A DNA stretch of 64,000 bases from Bog-473 sp963836605 (GTDB lineage: Bacteria > Actinomycetota > Acidimicrobiia > Acidimicrobiales > RAAP-2). The position numbers and the translations under genes are program-made. Within the stretch, counting starts at the first letter, position 1, and every line of letters begins with the position of its first letter. The notes under the pieces were generated by a model. That model ran no database searches and had not been told where the DNA came from. It saw only the letters and a program-made list of their open reading frames with translations. The stretch covers positions 434,001-498,000 of the forward strand of contig CAWIKB010000014.1 in assembly GCA_963836605.1 (NCBI GenBank), written 5' to 3'. Shown here in pieces: positions 35,034 to 43,785 of this stretch.

Positions 35034-37606
35034 CCAGCGTCCTCGAAAGGCCGAACGTCACGGTCGACGTCAGCCGCGGCGAAGGTGGCATCGCCGCCCG
35101 CCGGGCGGTCACCCGTTGGGCCTGGCGCCTCTTCCGGCGTGAATGGCGCCAGCAGCTGCTGGTCCTCTCCCTCATCGTCCTCGCCGTGGCCGCCCTCGTC
35201 GTCGGCGCGGCCGTGTCGACGAACTCGCCCGCGCCGGTCAACGCCGGCTTCGGCACCGCGCAGTTCCAGGCCAACATCTCGGGTACCCCCGCCCACGATC
35301 TGAGCCGCCTCTCCTCCCTGTCGCGCTCCTTCGGGACCCTCGACGTCATCGAGAACGACGCCACATCGGTCCCCGGCTCGCTGCTCACGTTCGACGTCCG
35401 CTCGCAGAACCCCGACGGCGCCTTCGGAAAACCCATGCTCCAGCTCCTGTCGGGCCACTACCCGACGCGGCCCGGCCAGGTTGCCGTCACCCGGGGCGTG
35501 GCCCAGGACTTCCACCTGAGGGTCGGGAGCACCTGGCACTTCGGGGGCAAGACCTGGCTGGTCGAGGGGACCGTGCAGAACCCCCAGAGCCTGCTCGACG
35601 AGTTCGCCCTGGTGGCGCACGGCCAGCTCCCGCTGACGTCGGGCACCAGGATCACCGCCCTCTTCGACGGCCACACCGGCGCGAAGCCCTCGGGGAGCGA
35701 CATCATCTCGGCGGCCAGCGCCAACGCCGCCTCCACCCAGAACCTGGTGTCCCCGGCCACCATCACCCTCCTGCTGGCCGTGGTCGGCATGATGCTGATC
35801 GGCCTGGTGGCCATCGCCGGCTTTACGGTGCTGGCCCAGCGTCGCCTGCGTTCCATCGGCATGCTGCAGTCCCTCGGCGGCACCGATCGCCACGTCCGCC
35901 TGGTCGTGCGGGCCAACGGCGCCGTGGTCGGCATCGTCGGTGCGCTGCTCGGCGCCGTGCTCGGCTTCGCCCTGTGGGCCGCCTACCGGCCCCACCTCGA
36001 GTCGAGCTCGCACCACGTCATCGGGCTGTTCCAGCTGCCCTGGACCGTGCTGCTCATCGCCGTGGTCATCGCCATGGTGACGCCGTTCCTGGCCGCCGGC
36101 CGCCCGGCCCGCACCATCACCAAGGTGCCCATCGTCAAGGCCCTCTCGGGCCGCCCGGCTCCGCCCGCGCCGTCGCATCGTTCTGCCATTCCCGGTGTGG
36201 TACTGCTCGTCGCCACCTTCGCCCTGCTCGGCCTGGCCGGCGCCAGCCACGGTGGTGGCGGCACCCTCCCGCTGCTGCTCGGCTTCGTCTGCCTCATTGC
36301 GGCCATCATCCTGCTCGCCCCCGTCACCGTCGGCCTCCTCGGCCCCGTGGCCCGTCGCCTGCCCGTGACTTCCCGCCTGGCCCTGCGCGACCTGGCCCGC
36401 TACCGCGCCCGCTCCGCCTCGGCGCTGGCCGCCATCAGCCTCGGCGTGCTCATCGCCGTGGTCATCTGTGTGGCCGCCAGCGCCCGCTACAGCAACGTGC
36501 TCGACTACGCCGGGCCCAACCTGGCCAGCAATCAGATGGTGATCACCGCCGACACGCCGCCGCCCCCCGGTTCACAGTGTTTCGGTCCGAAAGGGGCCTG
36601 TCCGTCGCCGAACACGAAGTACCCCCCGATGACGACGCAGACCAGCGTGGCCGACGGCATCGCCCGCTCCCTCGGCGCGGCCCACGGCGCCGTCCCCCTC
36701 GAGCTGGCCCCGGTCGGGCTGCAATACGGCGTCATCGGCGACAATCTCTCCTTCAACGGGCAGATCTACGTGGCCACGCCCCAGCTGTTGCGGGCGCTCG
36801 GCATTGCGCAGAACCAGATCAACCCCCAGGCAGACTTCCTCACCATGCGCGCCGGGCTCGACACGCTGGGCCACATGCAGATGGTCTGGGGCAATCCCGG
36901 CAACCCGAATGACGGCCCGCTGAACGGTCCTCCGACGGACAACGGGTCGACGCTGCCCTGCCCGCGCGGCTCGTGCCTGTCCGACCCCGTTATTCAGTAC
37001 CTGCCGCAGCTGCCCTCGGGCACTTCGGCTCCCAACACCCTCGTCACCGAGCGCGCCCTCTCGCAGGTCCATCTCCAGAGCCAGGCCTCCGTTTCCGGAT
37101 GGCTGATCTCCTCCGCCGGACCCCTCACGGCAGCCCAGATCAGTCAGTCCCGGGCCACGGCCGCGACGACGCAGATGACGATCGAGAGCAAGAACGACGA
37201 GCCCAGCTCGTGGGAGGTCGTCAACTGGGCCACCGTCTTCGGCGTCGCCCTGGCCCTGGCCATCTTGGCCATGACCGTGGGTCTCATCCGGGCCGAGACG
37301 GCCAGCGACCTGCGCACGCTGGCCGCCACCGGGGCCAGCAGCTGGAGCCGGCGGTCGATCACCGCGGCGACCGCCGGAGGGCTCGCCACCCTCGGGATGC
37401 TGCTCGGTACCGCCGGTGGGTACCTGGCCTGCGCCGGCTACTTCCAGGGTGGCAAGTTCGGGGAGTCCGTCTTCGGCAATCTCAGCCACGTGCCGCTGCC
37501 CAACCTGCTGATCATCGTGGTCGGCCTGCCGCTGTTGGCCATCGTCGGCGGCTTCATCTTCTCGGGGCGCCAGCCGTCCCTGGTGAGCCGCCAGCCCATC
37601 GAGTAG
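35030..37606 (+). CDS. FtsX-like (MacB-type) ABC permease
   Basis: 858 residues from ATG 35030. N-terminal membrane helix (LLVLSLIVLAVAALVVGAAV), a large extracytoplasmic domain, then a four-helix FtsX module (about 240-400: ITLLLAVVGMMLIGLVAIAGFTVLAQRRLRSIGMLQSLG), further helices near 390-450, a second extracytoplasmic domain (about 490-720, with a CFGPKGAC cysteine pair) and a C-terminal FtsX module (FGVALALAILAMTVGLIRAETASDLRTLAATG). It partners the ATPase; substrate unknown, probably an antimicrobial or envelope compound. Confidence 0.9.
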   Translation: MTSVLERPNVTVDVSRGEGGIAARRAVTRWAWRLFRREWRQQLLVLSLIVLAVAALVVGAAVSTNSPAPVNAGFGTAQFQANISGTPAHDLSRLSSLSRSFGTLDVIENDATSVPGSLLTFDVRSQNPDGAFGKPMLQLLSGHYPTRPGQVAVTRGVAQDFHLRVGSTWHFGGKTWLVEGTVQNPQSLLDEFALVAHGQLPLTSGTRITALFDGHTGAKPSGSDIISAASANAASTQNLVSPATITLLLAVVGMMLIGLVAIAGFTVLAQRRLRSIGMLQSLGGTDRHVRLVVRANGAVVGIVGALLGAVLGFALWAAYRPHLESSSHHVIGLFQLPWTVLLIAVVIAMVTPFLAAGRPARTITKVPIVKALSGRPAPPAPSHRSAIPGVVLLVATFALLGLAGASHGGGGTLPLLLGFVCLIAAIILLAPVTVGLLGPVARRLPVTSRLALRDLARYRARSASALAAISLGVLIAVVICVAASARYSNVLDYAGPNLASNQMVITADTPPPPGSQCFGPKGACPSPNTKYPPMTTQTSVADGIARSLGAAHGAVPLELAPVGLQYGVIGDNLSFNGQIYVATPQLLRALGIAQNQINPQADFLTMRAGLDTLGHMQMVWGNPGNPNDGPLNGPPTDNGSTLPCPRGSCLSDPVIQYLPQLPSGTSAPNTLVTERALSQVHLQSQASVSGWLISSAGPLTAAQISQSRATAATTQMTIESKNDEPSSWEVVNWATVFGVALALAILAMTVGLIRAETASDLRTLAATGASSWSRRSITAATAGGLATLGMLLGTAGGYLACAGYFQGGKFGESVFGNLSHVPLPNLLIIVVGLPLLAIVGGFIFSGRQPSLVSRQPIE

Positions 37607-37817
37607 CGGCGCGCAGCACCACATCGGGCGTCTCCGTCTGGGGCATGTGTCCGGTGTCGGCCAGCACCTCGAAGCGCGCCCCGTGGATGGCGCCGGCATA
37701 CGCCGCGCCGTAGGCGGGCTCGACAATGCGATCGCTGTCGCCCCACAGCACCATGGTCGGGATGGCGATGCCGCTGAGGCGGCCGAGCAGCGTCGGGTCG
37801 GCCATGGCCGGACCTGA
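37554..37817 (-). pseudogene. Alpha/beta hydrolase C-terminal fragment
   Basis: MADPTLLGRLSGIAIPTMVLWGDSDRIV followed by YAGAIHGARFEVLADTGHMPQ is the acid (Asp) and histidine end of an alpha/beta hydrolase. The N-terminal strands and nucleophile elbow are missing: the upstream frame to 37907 is unrelated. It overlaps the 3' end of the convergent permease gene. Confidence 0.55.
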
Positions 37818-37926
37818 TCTCTCTCGGGCAGGGCCCGGCCCGGGATCCGCTTCGGCCTGATCGAATGTGCACTGGCCCCCCTTTTCGACGCCCTCGAATC
37901 GCGCCATCCCGAAGGTATGAGCTCAG

Positions 37927-38079
37927 ATGCGGCTCAATCTCGCCGTCGTCGTCAGCGCGGAAGCGCTGTTCTGCCTCATCGACCTCTGCGGCCTGTCCAC
38001 CGAAGACGCCATCGCCAGCGCGGAGAAGACCGCCAGCACGCTGACCGCCGCCGCCTTTGAGCAGACCGGCTCGCCGTAA
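37927..38079 (+). pseudogene. TetR-family regulator C-terminal fragment
   Basis: 50 residues (MRLNLAVVVSAEALFCLIDLCG, LSTEDAIASAEKTASTLTAAAF), ending TAA 38077. This resembles the last helices of TetR-family proteins. A TGA lies directly upstream in frame and no helix-turn-helix part is present. Assignment rests on pattern similarity only. Confidence 0.4.
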
Positions 38080-38127
38080 CCTGAGCACCATGCAGCGACA
38101 GGGTCTGCGGCCCAGGACCCCGTGCCC

Positions 38128-39222
38128 ATGGTGATGTCCGACCGGCCAGAGGTGCGCACGGCCTCCTGGCCGATTGCCGCGGTGGACATCGCCGGCCTCG
38201 CTTCCAGCTTCGTCGGCGCGATCGGCCGACTCCCGTTCCGTGACCCCTGGCGGGGACCCGGTGGGCCGCCCCGAAACCTGGCCGTGTCCGCCACCCGGGA
38301 GTTGGTCCGTTCACTGCTCGGCTACGCCTCTTCGCTACCGGTCGATGAGTTCCGCTCTTTGGAGCGGGTCCTGGACGAGATCGCCGGCCAGGTTCTGCCA
38401 CCCTTCGTCGCACTGCAGGGTGTCGTGAGCCTTCCGGAGGTGATCGGCGGTGTTCCAGGTGTCTGGTTCCGTCCCCGCCGCTCCGTTGGAGAACCGGCGG
38501 GTCCGGTTGATGGCCAGGGATGGCCGGGAACGATCATCTACCTGCACGGTGGTGGGTACATCGGCACCTCTCCGCGCATGTACGCCCTCTTCATGGCGCA
38601 CCTGGCCCGAGTGACCGGATGCGCGGTCTTCGTCGCCGACTACCGGTTGGCTCCCGAGTTTCCATTCCCCGCCGCCGTGCACGACGTGATTTCCGTGACG
38701 AGCCACCTTCTCCGGGGCGGGCTGGCCCCGGACCGGCTGATCATCGCGGGAGATTCGGGCGGGGGAGGGTTGGTGGGCACCGTCCTCCAGAAGATCACGG
38801 AGAGCAACCTGGGCCGACCCGGCGCGGTTCTGCTCTTCTCGCCCGAGGTCAGCCTCACTCTCAGTGAAGATTCGATCACCGAGAACGCACCGCTTGATGT
38901 CCTGCCGTGGAACATCCCGGTGAACTCGTATCTGCATGGCATCGATCCGTACGATCAGCGTGTCGACGTGTTGCTGGATGACCTTTCGAACTGGCCCCCG
39001 ACCTTTCTGGCCTACGGAGCAGACGAGATGTTCCGGGACGCCATTCGCCAGCTGGCCGAGAACCTCCGTGCCGCGCACATCCACCATGACATCTCAGAGG
39101 TCGAAGGCATGTTCCACGTGTTCCCATTTCTTCTCCCGTGGGCCCAAGAAAGCAGGGATGTCTACCGGCGGGTCGGAGAATTCGTGAAGGGCGTTCTCGG
39201 AGACGGGGCCGGTCGCACATGA
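38128..39222 (+). CDS. HSL-family alpha/beta hydrolase (esterase/lipase)
   Basis: 364 residues from ATG 38128 (GTG 38122 and ATG 38134 in frame). YLHGGGYIGTSPRMYALFMAHLA (HGG oxyanion motif), ADYRLAPEFPFPAAV, nucleophile elbow GDSGGGG, acid GADEMF and histidine EGMFHVFPF make a complete hormone-sensitive-lipase-type triad. No signal peptide; cytoplasmic carboxylesterase, substrate unknown. Confidence 0.9.
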   Translation: MVMSDRPEVRTASWPIAAVDIAGLASSFVGAIGRLPFRDPWRGPGGPPRNLAVSATRELVRSLLGYASSLPVDEFRSLERVLDEIAGQVLPPFVALQGVVSLPEVIGGVPGVWFRPRRSVGEPAGPVDGQGWPGTIIYLHGGGYIGTSPRMYALFMAHLARVTGCAVFVADYRLAPEFPFPAAVHDVISVTSHLLRGGLAPDRLIIAGDSGGGGLVGTVLQKITESNLGRPGAVLLFSPEVSLTLSEDSITENAPLDVLPWNIPVNSYLHGIDPYDQRVDVLLDDLSNWPPTFLAYGADEMFRDAIRQLAENLRAAHIHHDISEVEGMFHVFPFLLPWAQESRDVYRRVGEFVKGVLGDGAGRT

Positions 39223-39261
39223 GGGTCTCCCCGACGTGGGGCCCAGGCGAGGAAGGGGACC

Positions 39262-39876
39262 TCAGCGTTTCGCCTGCGTCGGGTCCTGGGGCGTCAACGC
39301 GGCGTCGAGCAGGGCCCGCACGGCGTCGCGGGCGGAAGGGGCGATTGCCGGGTCATGGTGATCCATCCGGCCCGCCATGCCGGCACCGTCGTACACGAGG
39401 TGGAGTTGGCGTCCGAGGATCACCGGGTCGCGGGCGCCGGCTTGATCAGCCAGGTCGGTGAACATGGCCCGGATCCACGCCCTGAACTGGTCGGCGGCGT
39501 GCTCGACCAGGCCGCCCTGGGGTGCCTCGGTCGAAGCGGCCATGAAGGCGCAGCCATTGAAGTCGGGTTGCTCGTACTGGTGCGCTTGGGCATCGAACAC
39601 GGCCAGGATCTTCTGTCGCGGCTCGTCGAAGTGCATGATCGCCTCGGTGAGCCTGCTGGTCGTCAGGTCGTGCCGCGAGGCCAGATAGGCGGCCACCAGC
39701 CCTTCCTTGCTCCCGAAGAGGTTGTAGAGCGAGGCTTTGGCGACCCCGGCGCGCTCGATGACCCGGTCGATGCCGACGGTCTGGACGCCCTCGGCGTAGA
39801 AGAGCTCGTTGGCTGCGCCCAGGAGTCGCTCCCTCGCCGAGGATCGATGCTCGGTCGGAGCCGCTGCGGTGCTCAA
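39262..39876 (-). CDS. TetR-family regulator of the SDR-DUF427 locus
   Basis: 204 residues from TTG 39876, chosen for AAAGGAGG 9 nt upstream. RERLLGAANELFYAEGVQTVGIDRVIERAGVAKASLYNLFGSKEGLVAAYL is the helix-turn-helix. The C-terminal domain (FNGCAFMAASTEAP) is of the TetR_C type seen with oxidoreductase genes. Its own promoter carries the 16-bp site that recurs twice before the SDR at 41.18 kb, so it likely controls both. Confidence 0.9.
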   Translation of the reverse strand: MSTAAAPTEHRSSARERLLGAANELFYAEGVQTVGIDRVIERAGVAKASLYNLFGSKEGLVAAYLASRHDLTTSRLTEAIMHFDEPRQKILAVFDAQAHQYEQPDFNGCAFMAASTEAPQGGLVEHAADQFRAWIRAMFTDLADQAGARDPVILGRQLHLVYDGAGMAGRMDHHDPAIAPSARDAVRALLDAALTPQDPTQAKR

Positions 39877-39891
39877 GGGTTCGCCTCCTTT

Positions 39892-39907
39892 CAGACAGGC
39901 CCGTCTA
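39892..39907 (-). promoter_or_regulatory. TetR operator, site 1
   Basis: Minus strand TAGACGGGCCTGTCTG, 16 bp upstream of the tetR TTG start. It matches sites 2 and 3 at 41.2 kb (consensus TAGACcgGtCTGTCtg), indicating autoregulation. Confidence 0.7.
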
Positions 39908-40321
39908 TCGTAGGGTCGATGCGCTGGAGGTGGCGGTGATGGTGACCCGGTCGGCGTAGAAGGCCACGTGGCCCTTGATGTCGGCGACGGCCGGGAAGGG
40001 GTCGGCGTAGTACCAGGCGACGTCGGTCAGGTCGGGGACGTCGACGTGGCCGTCGACGAGGTCGTCGACGACGTCGTAGTAGGAGGCTTCGCCCTTGTAG
40101 GGACACCAGGTGTGGCGGGCGTTGGATCGCAACAGGCGCTGGTCGACGTCGTCGATCGGGACGTAGAGAACGGCGGGGTAGGACGCCTCTCGCATCTCGA
40201 GGGCCCGGCTCGTGTCGGCGATCGCGACGGTGCAGCTGCGGACGATCACGTGCGACGACGACCGTTCCAGGGTGATGGGGTGGTCGGGTCCGGGCGTCTT
40301 GCGGGGACGGGCATCGGTCAT
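39905..40321 (-). CDS. DUF427-domain protein
   Basis: 138 residues from ATG 40321. ITLERSSSHVIVRSCTVAIADTSRAL, ASYPAVLYVPIDDV, TWCPYKGEASYYDVV and WYYADPFPAVADIKGHVAFYADRV are the successive signature strands of DUF427, a small beta fold of unknown function frequent in actinobacteria. It is downstream of the SDR and upstream of the tetR, all leftward; a 115-bp gap separates it from the SDR. Confidence 0.92.
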   Translation of the reverse strand: MTDARPRKTPGPDHPITLERSSSHVIVRSCTVAIADTSRALEMREASYPAVLYVPIDDVDQRLLRSNARHTWCPYKGEASYYDVVDDLVDGHVDVPDLTDVAWYYADPFPAVADIKGHVAFYADRVTITATSSASTLR

Positions 40322-40436
40322 CGGGAGACCTCCTCGGTCGATGGCTGGTTATGGGTACGGAGACGGATCAGGTTGAAGGTGGCAACAGCGCGAGGACGAT
40401 CACGGCCGGACGGCATTCGTCGCTGGCGCATGCCAG

Positions 40437-41180
40437 TCATACGGCCGCTCGGCCGCCGTCTGCGGCCAGGGTGGCTCCGGTCAGGTAGCTGGCCTTGTCC
40501 GAGGCCAGGAACGCGATGACCTCGGCGATCTCCTCGACCTCGGCCGCGCGTCCGAGCAATGTGGTCTTGCCGAGTTGTTCGATGAACGGCGCCTTCTCGG
40601 GCGTGCTGAGCACCGGCCCGGCCGCGACGGCGTTGACCCGGACGCCTCGTGGGCTGAACTCGGCCGCCCACGATCGGGTCATGGAACTGAGCGCGGCCTT
40701 GGTGGCGCCGTAGGCGGCCCCGCCGGCGAGACCGATCTGACCGGCCATGCTGGCCAGGCTGATGATGCTCCCCGAGGACCGTTCGGCCATGCCCGGTGCG
40801 ATCCCTGCGACAAGGAAATAGGCCGACCGCACGTTGCCGTCGAAGAGGCCGTCGAACGTGGCCTCGTCAAGCTCGGCGGTGGGGCCGAACCACGAAGCCC
40901 CGGCGTTGTTGACGAGGACATCGACGCCCCCGACTTCGTCGACCAGGCTCCGCACCGCGGCCACGTCGTTGAGGTCAGCGGCCACGAAACGGGCGCGACC
41001 GCCCTGCGCCTTGATCTCCGCGACCACCTCGGCCCCCCGTTCGGCGTTGCGGCCGTGGACGACGACGTTCCAGCCGTCGCGGGCGAGTCGCAGGGCGGTC
41101 GCCCGGCCGATGCCCGAGGTCGCCCCGGTCACGAGGGCGCTGCCCAATCCCGTGTCGGTAGTCGCGGCCACAGCACTCAC
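40437..41180 (-). CDS. Classical SDR oxidoreductase
   Basis: 247 residues from GTG 41180, with AAGGAG upstream. VTGATSGIGRATALRLARDG (cofactor), HGRNAERG suggesting NADP preference, LVNNAGAS, ISLASMAGQIG (catalytic Ser), AAYGATKAAL (Tyr, Lys), VNAVAAGPVLS and a terminal GATLAADGG. The N-terminal extension of the frame to 41249 is unlikely because it contains the operator sites. Two TetR-type sites precede it. Substrate unknown. Confidence 0.93.
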   Translation of the reverse strand: MSAVAATTDTGLGSALVTGATSGIGRATALRLARDGWNVVVHGRNAERGAEVVAEIKAQGGRARFVAADLNDVAAVRSLVDEVGGVDVLVNNAGASWFGPTAELDEATFDGLFDGNVRSAYFLVAGIAPGMAERSSGSIISLASMAGQIGLAGGAAYGATKAALSSMTRSWAAEFSPRGVRVNAVAAGPVLSTPEKAPFIEQLGKTTLLGRAAEVEEIAEVIAFLASDKASYLTGATLAADGGRAAV

Positions 41181-41194
41181 GATGTCTCCTTGAG

Positions 41195-41240
41195 TAGACC
41201 GGTCTGTCTGACCTTTCTGTAAGATAGACCAGTCTGTCCA
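41195..41240 (-). promoter_or_regulatory. TetR operators, sites 2 and 3
   Basis: TAGACCGGTCTGTCTG (41195-41210, with the perfect decamer AGACCGGTCT) and TAGACCAGTCTGTCCA (41225-41240), spaced exactly 30 bp, upstream of the SDR. Shared with the site before the tetR at 39.9 kb. Confidence 0.72.
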
Positions 41241-41271
41241 ATGGGTCAAGAGCTGCTAACTACTGGTGTAC

Positions 41272-41302
41272 TTGACACATAGTTGCAAAATATGGAAACT
41301 AT
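41272..41302 (+). promoter_or_regulatory. Promoter/operator of the VOC-ArsR-SRPBCC operon
   Basis: Consensus TTGACA at 41272-41277 and an inverted repeat ATAGTT-12 nt-AACTAT (41279-41302) that would cover the -10. Only 4 bp separate the repeat from ATG 41307, so the mRNA is probably leaderless and the ArsR encoded in the operon is the obvious repressor. Confidence 0.55.
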
Positions 41303-41306
41303 CTGT

Positions 41307-41771
41307 ATGGATGACACGACGTTCACCGCCAGCGTGCACTACGAGGATCCGAAGGCCGCGCTGGCCTGGCTGGTAGACGCCTTCGGCTTCGAGATCACCA
41401 TGGCGATTGACGGACCGCCGGAGTCACCGGAGATGTGCCACTACGAGATGGCTCTCGAGGGCAAGGGCCGCGTGATGGTCGGCGGGCAGTGGACGGCGGC
41501 GATCCGCAGTCCCCGCACATTGGACGGCGTCAACACTCAGGCCGTGCATGTGCAACTGGCCGAGGGGCTCGACGCGCACTGTACGCGCGCCCGCGCGGCG
41601 GGGGCAACCATCACCCAGGAGCCCAGCGAGCAGTTCTACGGCGATCGGACCTACCGCGCCGTCGACATCGAAGGCCACATGTGGACCTTCGGCCAGCACG
41701 TGCGCGACGTGAGCCGCGCCGAAGCCGAAGCCTCGCTCGGTCAACCGATCACCGCCACCACCTGGACGTGA
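41307..41771 (+). CDS. VOC-family glyoxalase-like protein
   Basis: 154 residues from ATG 41307. FTASVHYEDPKAALAWLVDAFGFEITMAI, MCHYEMALEGKGRVMVGGQW, AGATITQEPSEQFYGDRTYRAVDIEGHMWTFGQ is the PhnB-like VOC layout. ATG 41292 is also in frame but would lie in the operator. Its stop overlaps the ArsR GTG start (GTGA). First gene of a three-gene coupled operon. Confidence 0.88.
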   Translation: MDDTTFTASVHYEDPKAALAWLVDAFGFEITMAIDGPPESPEMCHYEMALEGKGRVMVGGQWTAAIRSPRTLDGVNTQAVHVQLAEGLDAHCTRARAAGATITQEPSEQFYGDRTYRAVDIEGHMWTFGQHVRDVSRAEAEASLGQPITATTWT

Positions 41772-42112
41772 GCGCCGCCGACGCGGCTCCGGTCGATGCC
41801 GCGCTGGCCGCGCTGGCCGACCCGCTCCGTCGTCGCACCATCGAGTTGCTCGCATTGCGCCCCCACCGGGCCGGAGAACTCGCCGGCGCGCTCGGCGTGA
41901 CCCCGCCCACGATGAGCAAGCACCTGCGGATCCTGCGCCACGGGGGTCTGGTCACCGACACCCAGCCCTCCTTCGACACCCGGGTCCGCGTCTACCAGCT
42001 GCGCCAAGGTCGGTTCAGCGAACTGCGCCGATGGCTCGAGGTCGCCGAGCGAGGATGGACCGAGCAACTCGAGGCGTTCGCCGCCCACATCCGCGATTCC
42101 AGTGAGCCCTGA
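41768..42112 (+). CDS. ArsR-family regulator
   Basis: 114 residues from GTG 41768. LAALADPLRRRTIELLALRPHRAGELAGALGVTPPTMSKHLRILRHGGLV is the winged helix; RVRVYQL is the wing. No metal ligands. Overlaps VOC upstream and SRPBCC downstream. Second of the four ArsR-SRPBCC modules. Confidence 0.9.
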   Translation: MSAADAAPVDAALAALADPLRRRTIELLALRPHRAGELAGALGVTPPTMSKHLRILRHGGLVTDTQPSFDTRVRVYQLRQGRFSELRRWLEVAERGWTEQLEAFAAHIRDSSEP

Positions 42113-42578
42113 CCGGTCCCGGGTCCTCGTGGCCTCACGGGTGCCCTGCGAGCCGGCCGAGGCCTTTACCCGTTTCACCGCGGAGATCGGCCAGTGGTGG
42201 CAGCCCAACGGGCTTTTCCAGTTCAGCGACGGGCGCAACGGCAGGCTGGCCTTCGAGACGGGCGAGGGCGGCCGGCTGATCGAGACTTATGACGACGGGT
42301 CCGCCTTCGTGGTCGGGGTCATCAGCACCTGGGCGCCGCCCCGGCTGCTCGTGCTCTCCTGGCGCCAGGCCAGCTTCTCTCCCGACCTCAGCACCGAACT
42401 CCACGTCACCTTCGAGCCGACCGGGCCCGGACAGACCCGCGTCACCATCGAGCACTATGGATGGGAGACCATCCCCGCCGACCACGCGGCCCGTCACGGC
42501 TTCCCCCTCGCAACGTTCCAACTCCGCTTCGCTGAATGGTGGCGCAGTCTCCTTGCCGCGGCATTCCCGCAGCGGTAG
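42102..42578 (+). CDS. SRPBCC-domain protein
   Basis: 158 residues from GTG 42102, starting inside the ArsR 3' end (11-nt overlap). VASRVPCEPAEAFTRFTAEIGQWWQ, GGRLIETYDDGSAFVVGVISTWAPPRLLVLSWR, TRVTIEHYGWETIP, and a terminal WWRSLLAAAF helix: AHSA1-type START-like fold. It probably binds a small hydrophobic compound that the VOC partner also handles; inference only. Confidence 0.88.
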   Translation: MSPDRSRVLVASRVPCEPAEAFTRFTAEIGQWWQPNGLFQFSDGRNGRLAFETGEGGRLIETYDDGSAFVVGVISTWAPPRLLVLSWRQASFSPDLSTELHVTFEPTGPGQTRVTIEHYGWETIPADHAARHGFPLATFQLRFAEWWRSLLAAAFPQR

Positions 42579-42650
42579 GAGCCCCATCGGACCCACCGCG
42601 CCCGGGTTACCGCGATCGTTCCCGAGCCCGTAAGCGTCGAGACGGTGCGC

Positions 42651-43244
42651 CTACGCCGGCTCCGCCTCGCGCTCGTAGGTGAGCAGCAAGACACCCGTGG
42701 TCGTGGGTATGCAGTCGACGAGCCGCAACCGGAGTGGGCGGGCCAATTCCCCGAACAGCCGCTTGCCGGTGCCCAGCACGAGTGGATGCAACATGATCCG
42801 GTACGTGTCGACCAGATCGTTGGTGAAGAGCGTCTGGGCGAGAACTCCGCTTCCGAGAACCGTGATGAAGCCCTCGCCGTCCGCCTTCAAGTTCCGGACT
42901 GACGTGACGACCTCACCGTCGAGGATGTGGGAGTTGGCCCAATCGAGCCGACGCAACGTCCTCGTCGCGACATACTTCGGCGTGGCGTTGAGGCTGGCCG
43001 CCATGGGGTTCTCGACCGGCTCGTGCGGCCAGTGTGCGGCCATGTGCTCGTAGGTCTTGCGGCCGAACAGGTAGGCCGAGGTCTGACCCATCCCGGCTCC
43101 GGCCTGGCTCGCCAGCACCTCGTCGCCGTACGGAGCGCTCCAACCGCCGTACTCGAACCCGCCTTCGCGGTCCTCGTCCGGTCCGCCCAAGCTCTGCGTC
43201 ACACCGTCGAGTGTGACGAACTCCACCACGCCCAACTTCCGCAT
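42651..43244 (-). CDS. Dihydrofolate reductase-family (RibD C-terminal) protein
   Basis: 197 residues from ATG 43244. VVEFVTLDGVTQSLGGPDED, YLFGRKTYEHMAAHWP, NATPKYVATRTL, ITVLGSGVLAQTLFTNDLVDTYRIMLHPLVLGTGKRLF and VLLLTYE show the full DHFR-like fold common in actinobacterial accessory regions. Distinct from the shorter homologue at 19.86 kb. Divergent from the DUF1801 gene. Confidence 0.9.
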   Translation of the reverse strand: MRKLGVVEFVTLDGVTQSLGGPDEDREGGFEYGGWSAPYGDEVLASQAGAGMGQTSAYLFGRKTYEHMAAHWPHEPVENPMAASLNATPKYVATRTLRRLDWANSHILDGEVVTSVRNLKADGEGFITVLGSGVLAQTLFTNDLVDTYRIMLHPLVLGTGKRLFGELARPLRLRLVDCIPTTTGVLLLTYEREAEPA

Positions 43245-43404
43245 ATCGCTCCTCCCATCGCCTCTGAGAACCAGGCCGTATGCCTCTACTGGTTATGACC
43301 CCGAAGTGCTTCGGACCACGCCGGGATTGTCCCCTTTTTCACAGTGCCAAGATCGGGCCGACGACGGGCGGGGCTCTCCCCGCCTCTCGACCGTCAGCAA
43401 AGGT

Positions 43405-43779
43405 ATGACCAGAATCGAAGGCGTGTCCAGCGCTGAGATCGATCAGTATTTGACGGACCTCGAGGAGCCGAAACGATCTACTCTGCAGCAGTTGCGCCAG
43501 ACGATCCTTGAAGTCGTCCCCGAGGCCGAGGAGGGGATCTCATATCGACTCCCGGCGTTCAGAGTCGAGGGGAAGGTCATCGCCGGATTTGCTGCTTTCA
43601 AGAACCACCTGAGCTATCTTCCGCACAGCGGCTCCGTGATCTCGAGTCTCGGAGACGAGGTGGCGGGCTACAGCACCTCCAAGGGCTCACTCCAGTTCCC
43701 GGTCGATTCGCCCCTACCGAAATCCCTCGTCGAGGGACTCATCAGGGTGCGAATGACCCAGGCGTTCGCTGAGGGATAG
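43405..43779 (+). CDS. DUF1801 / YdhG-like protein
   Basis: 124 residues from ATG 43405. EIDQYLTDLEEPKRSTLQQLRQTILEVVPEAEEGISYRLPAFRVEGKVIAGFAAFKNHLSYLPHSG is the characteristic DUF1801 domain, and it ends SLQFPVDSPLPKSLVEGLIRVRM. Function unknown; the fold resembles frataxin-like iron chaperones. Separated by 6 bp from the downstream GNAT pseudogene. Confidence 0.92.
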   Translation: MTRIEGVSSAEIDQYLTDLEEPKRSTLQQLRQTILEVVPEAEEGISYRLPAFRVEGKVIAGFAAFKNHLSYLPHSGSVISSLGDEVAGYSTSKGSLQFPVDSPLPKSLVEGLIRVRMTQAFAEG

Positions 43780-43785
43780 GCCCTC

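Noticed and set aside
34979..36250. 423-codon minus-strand frame opposite the FtsX permease
   Set aside because: Gly/Gln/His-rich shadow translation; the permease is on the other strand.
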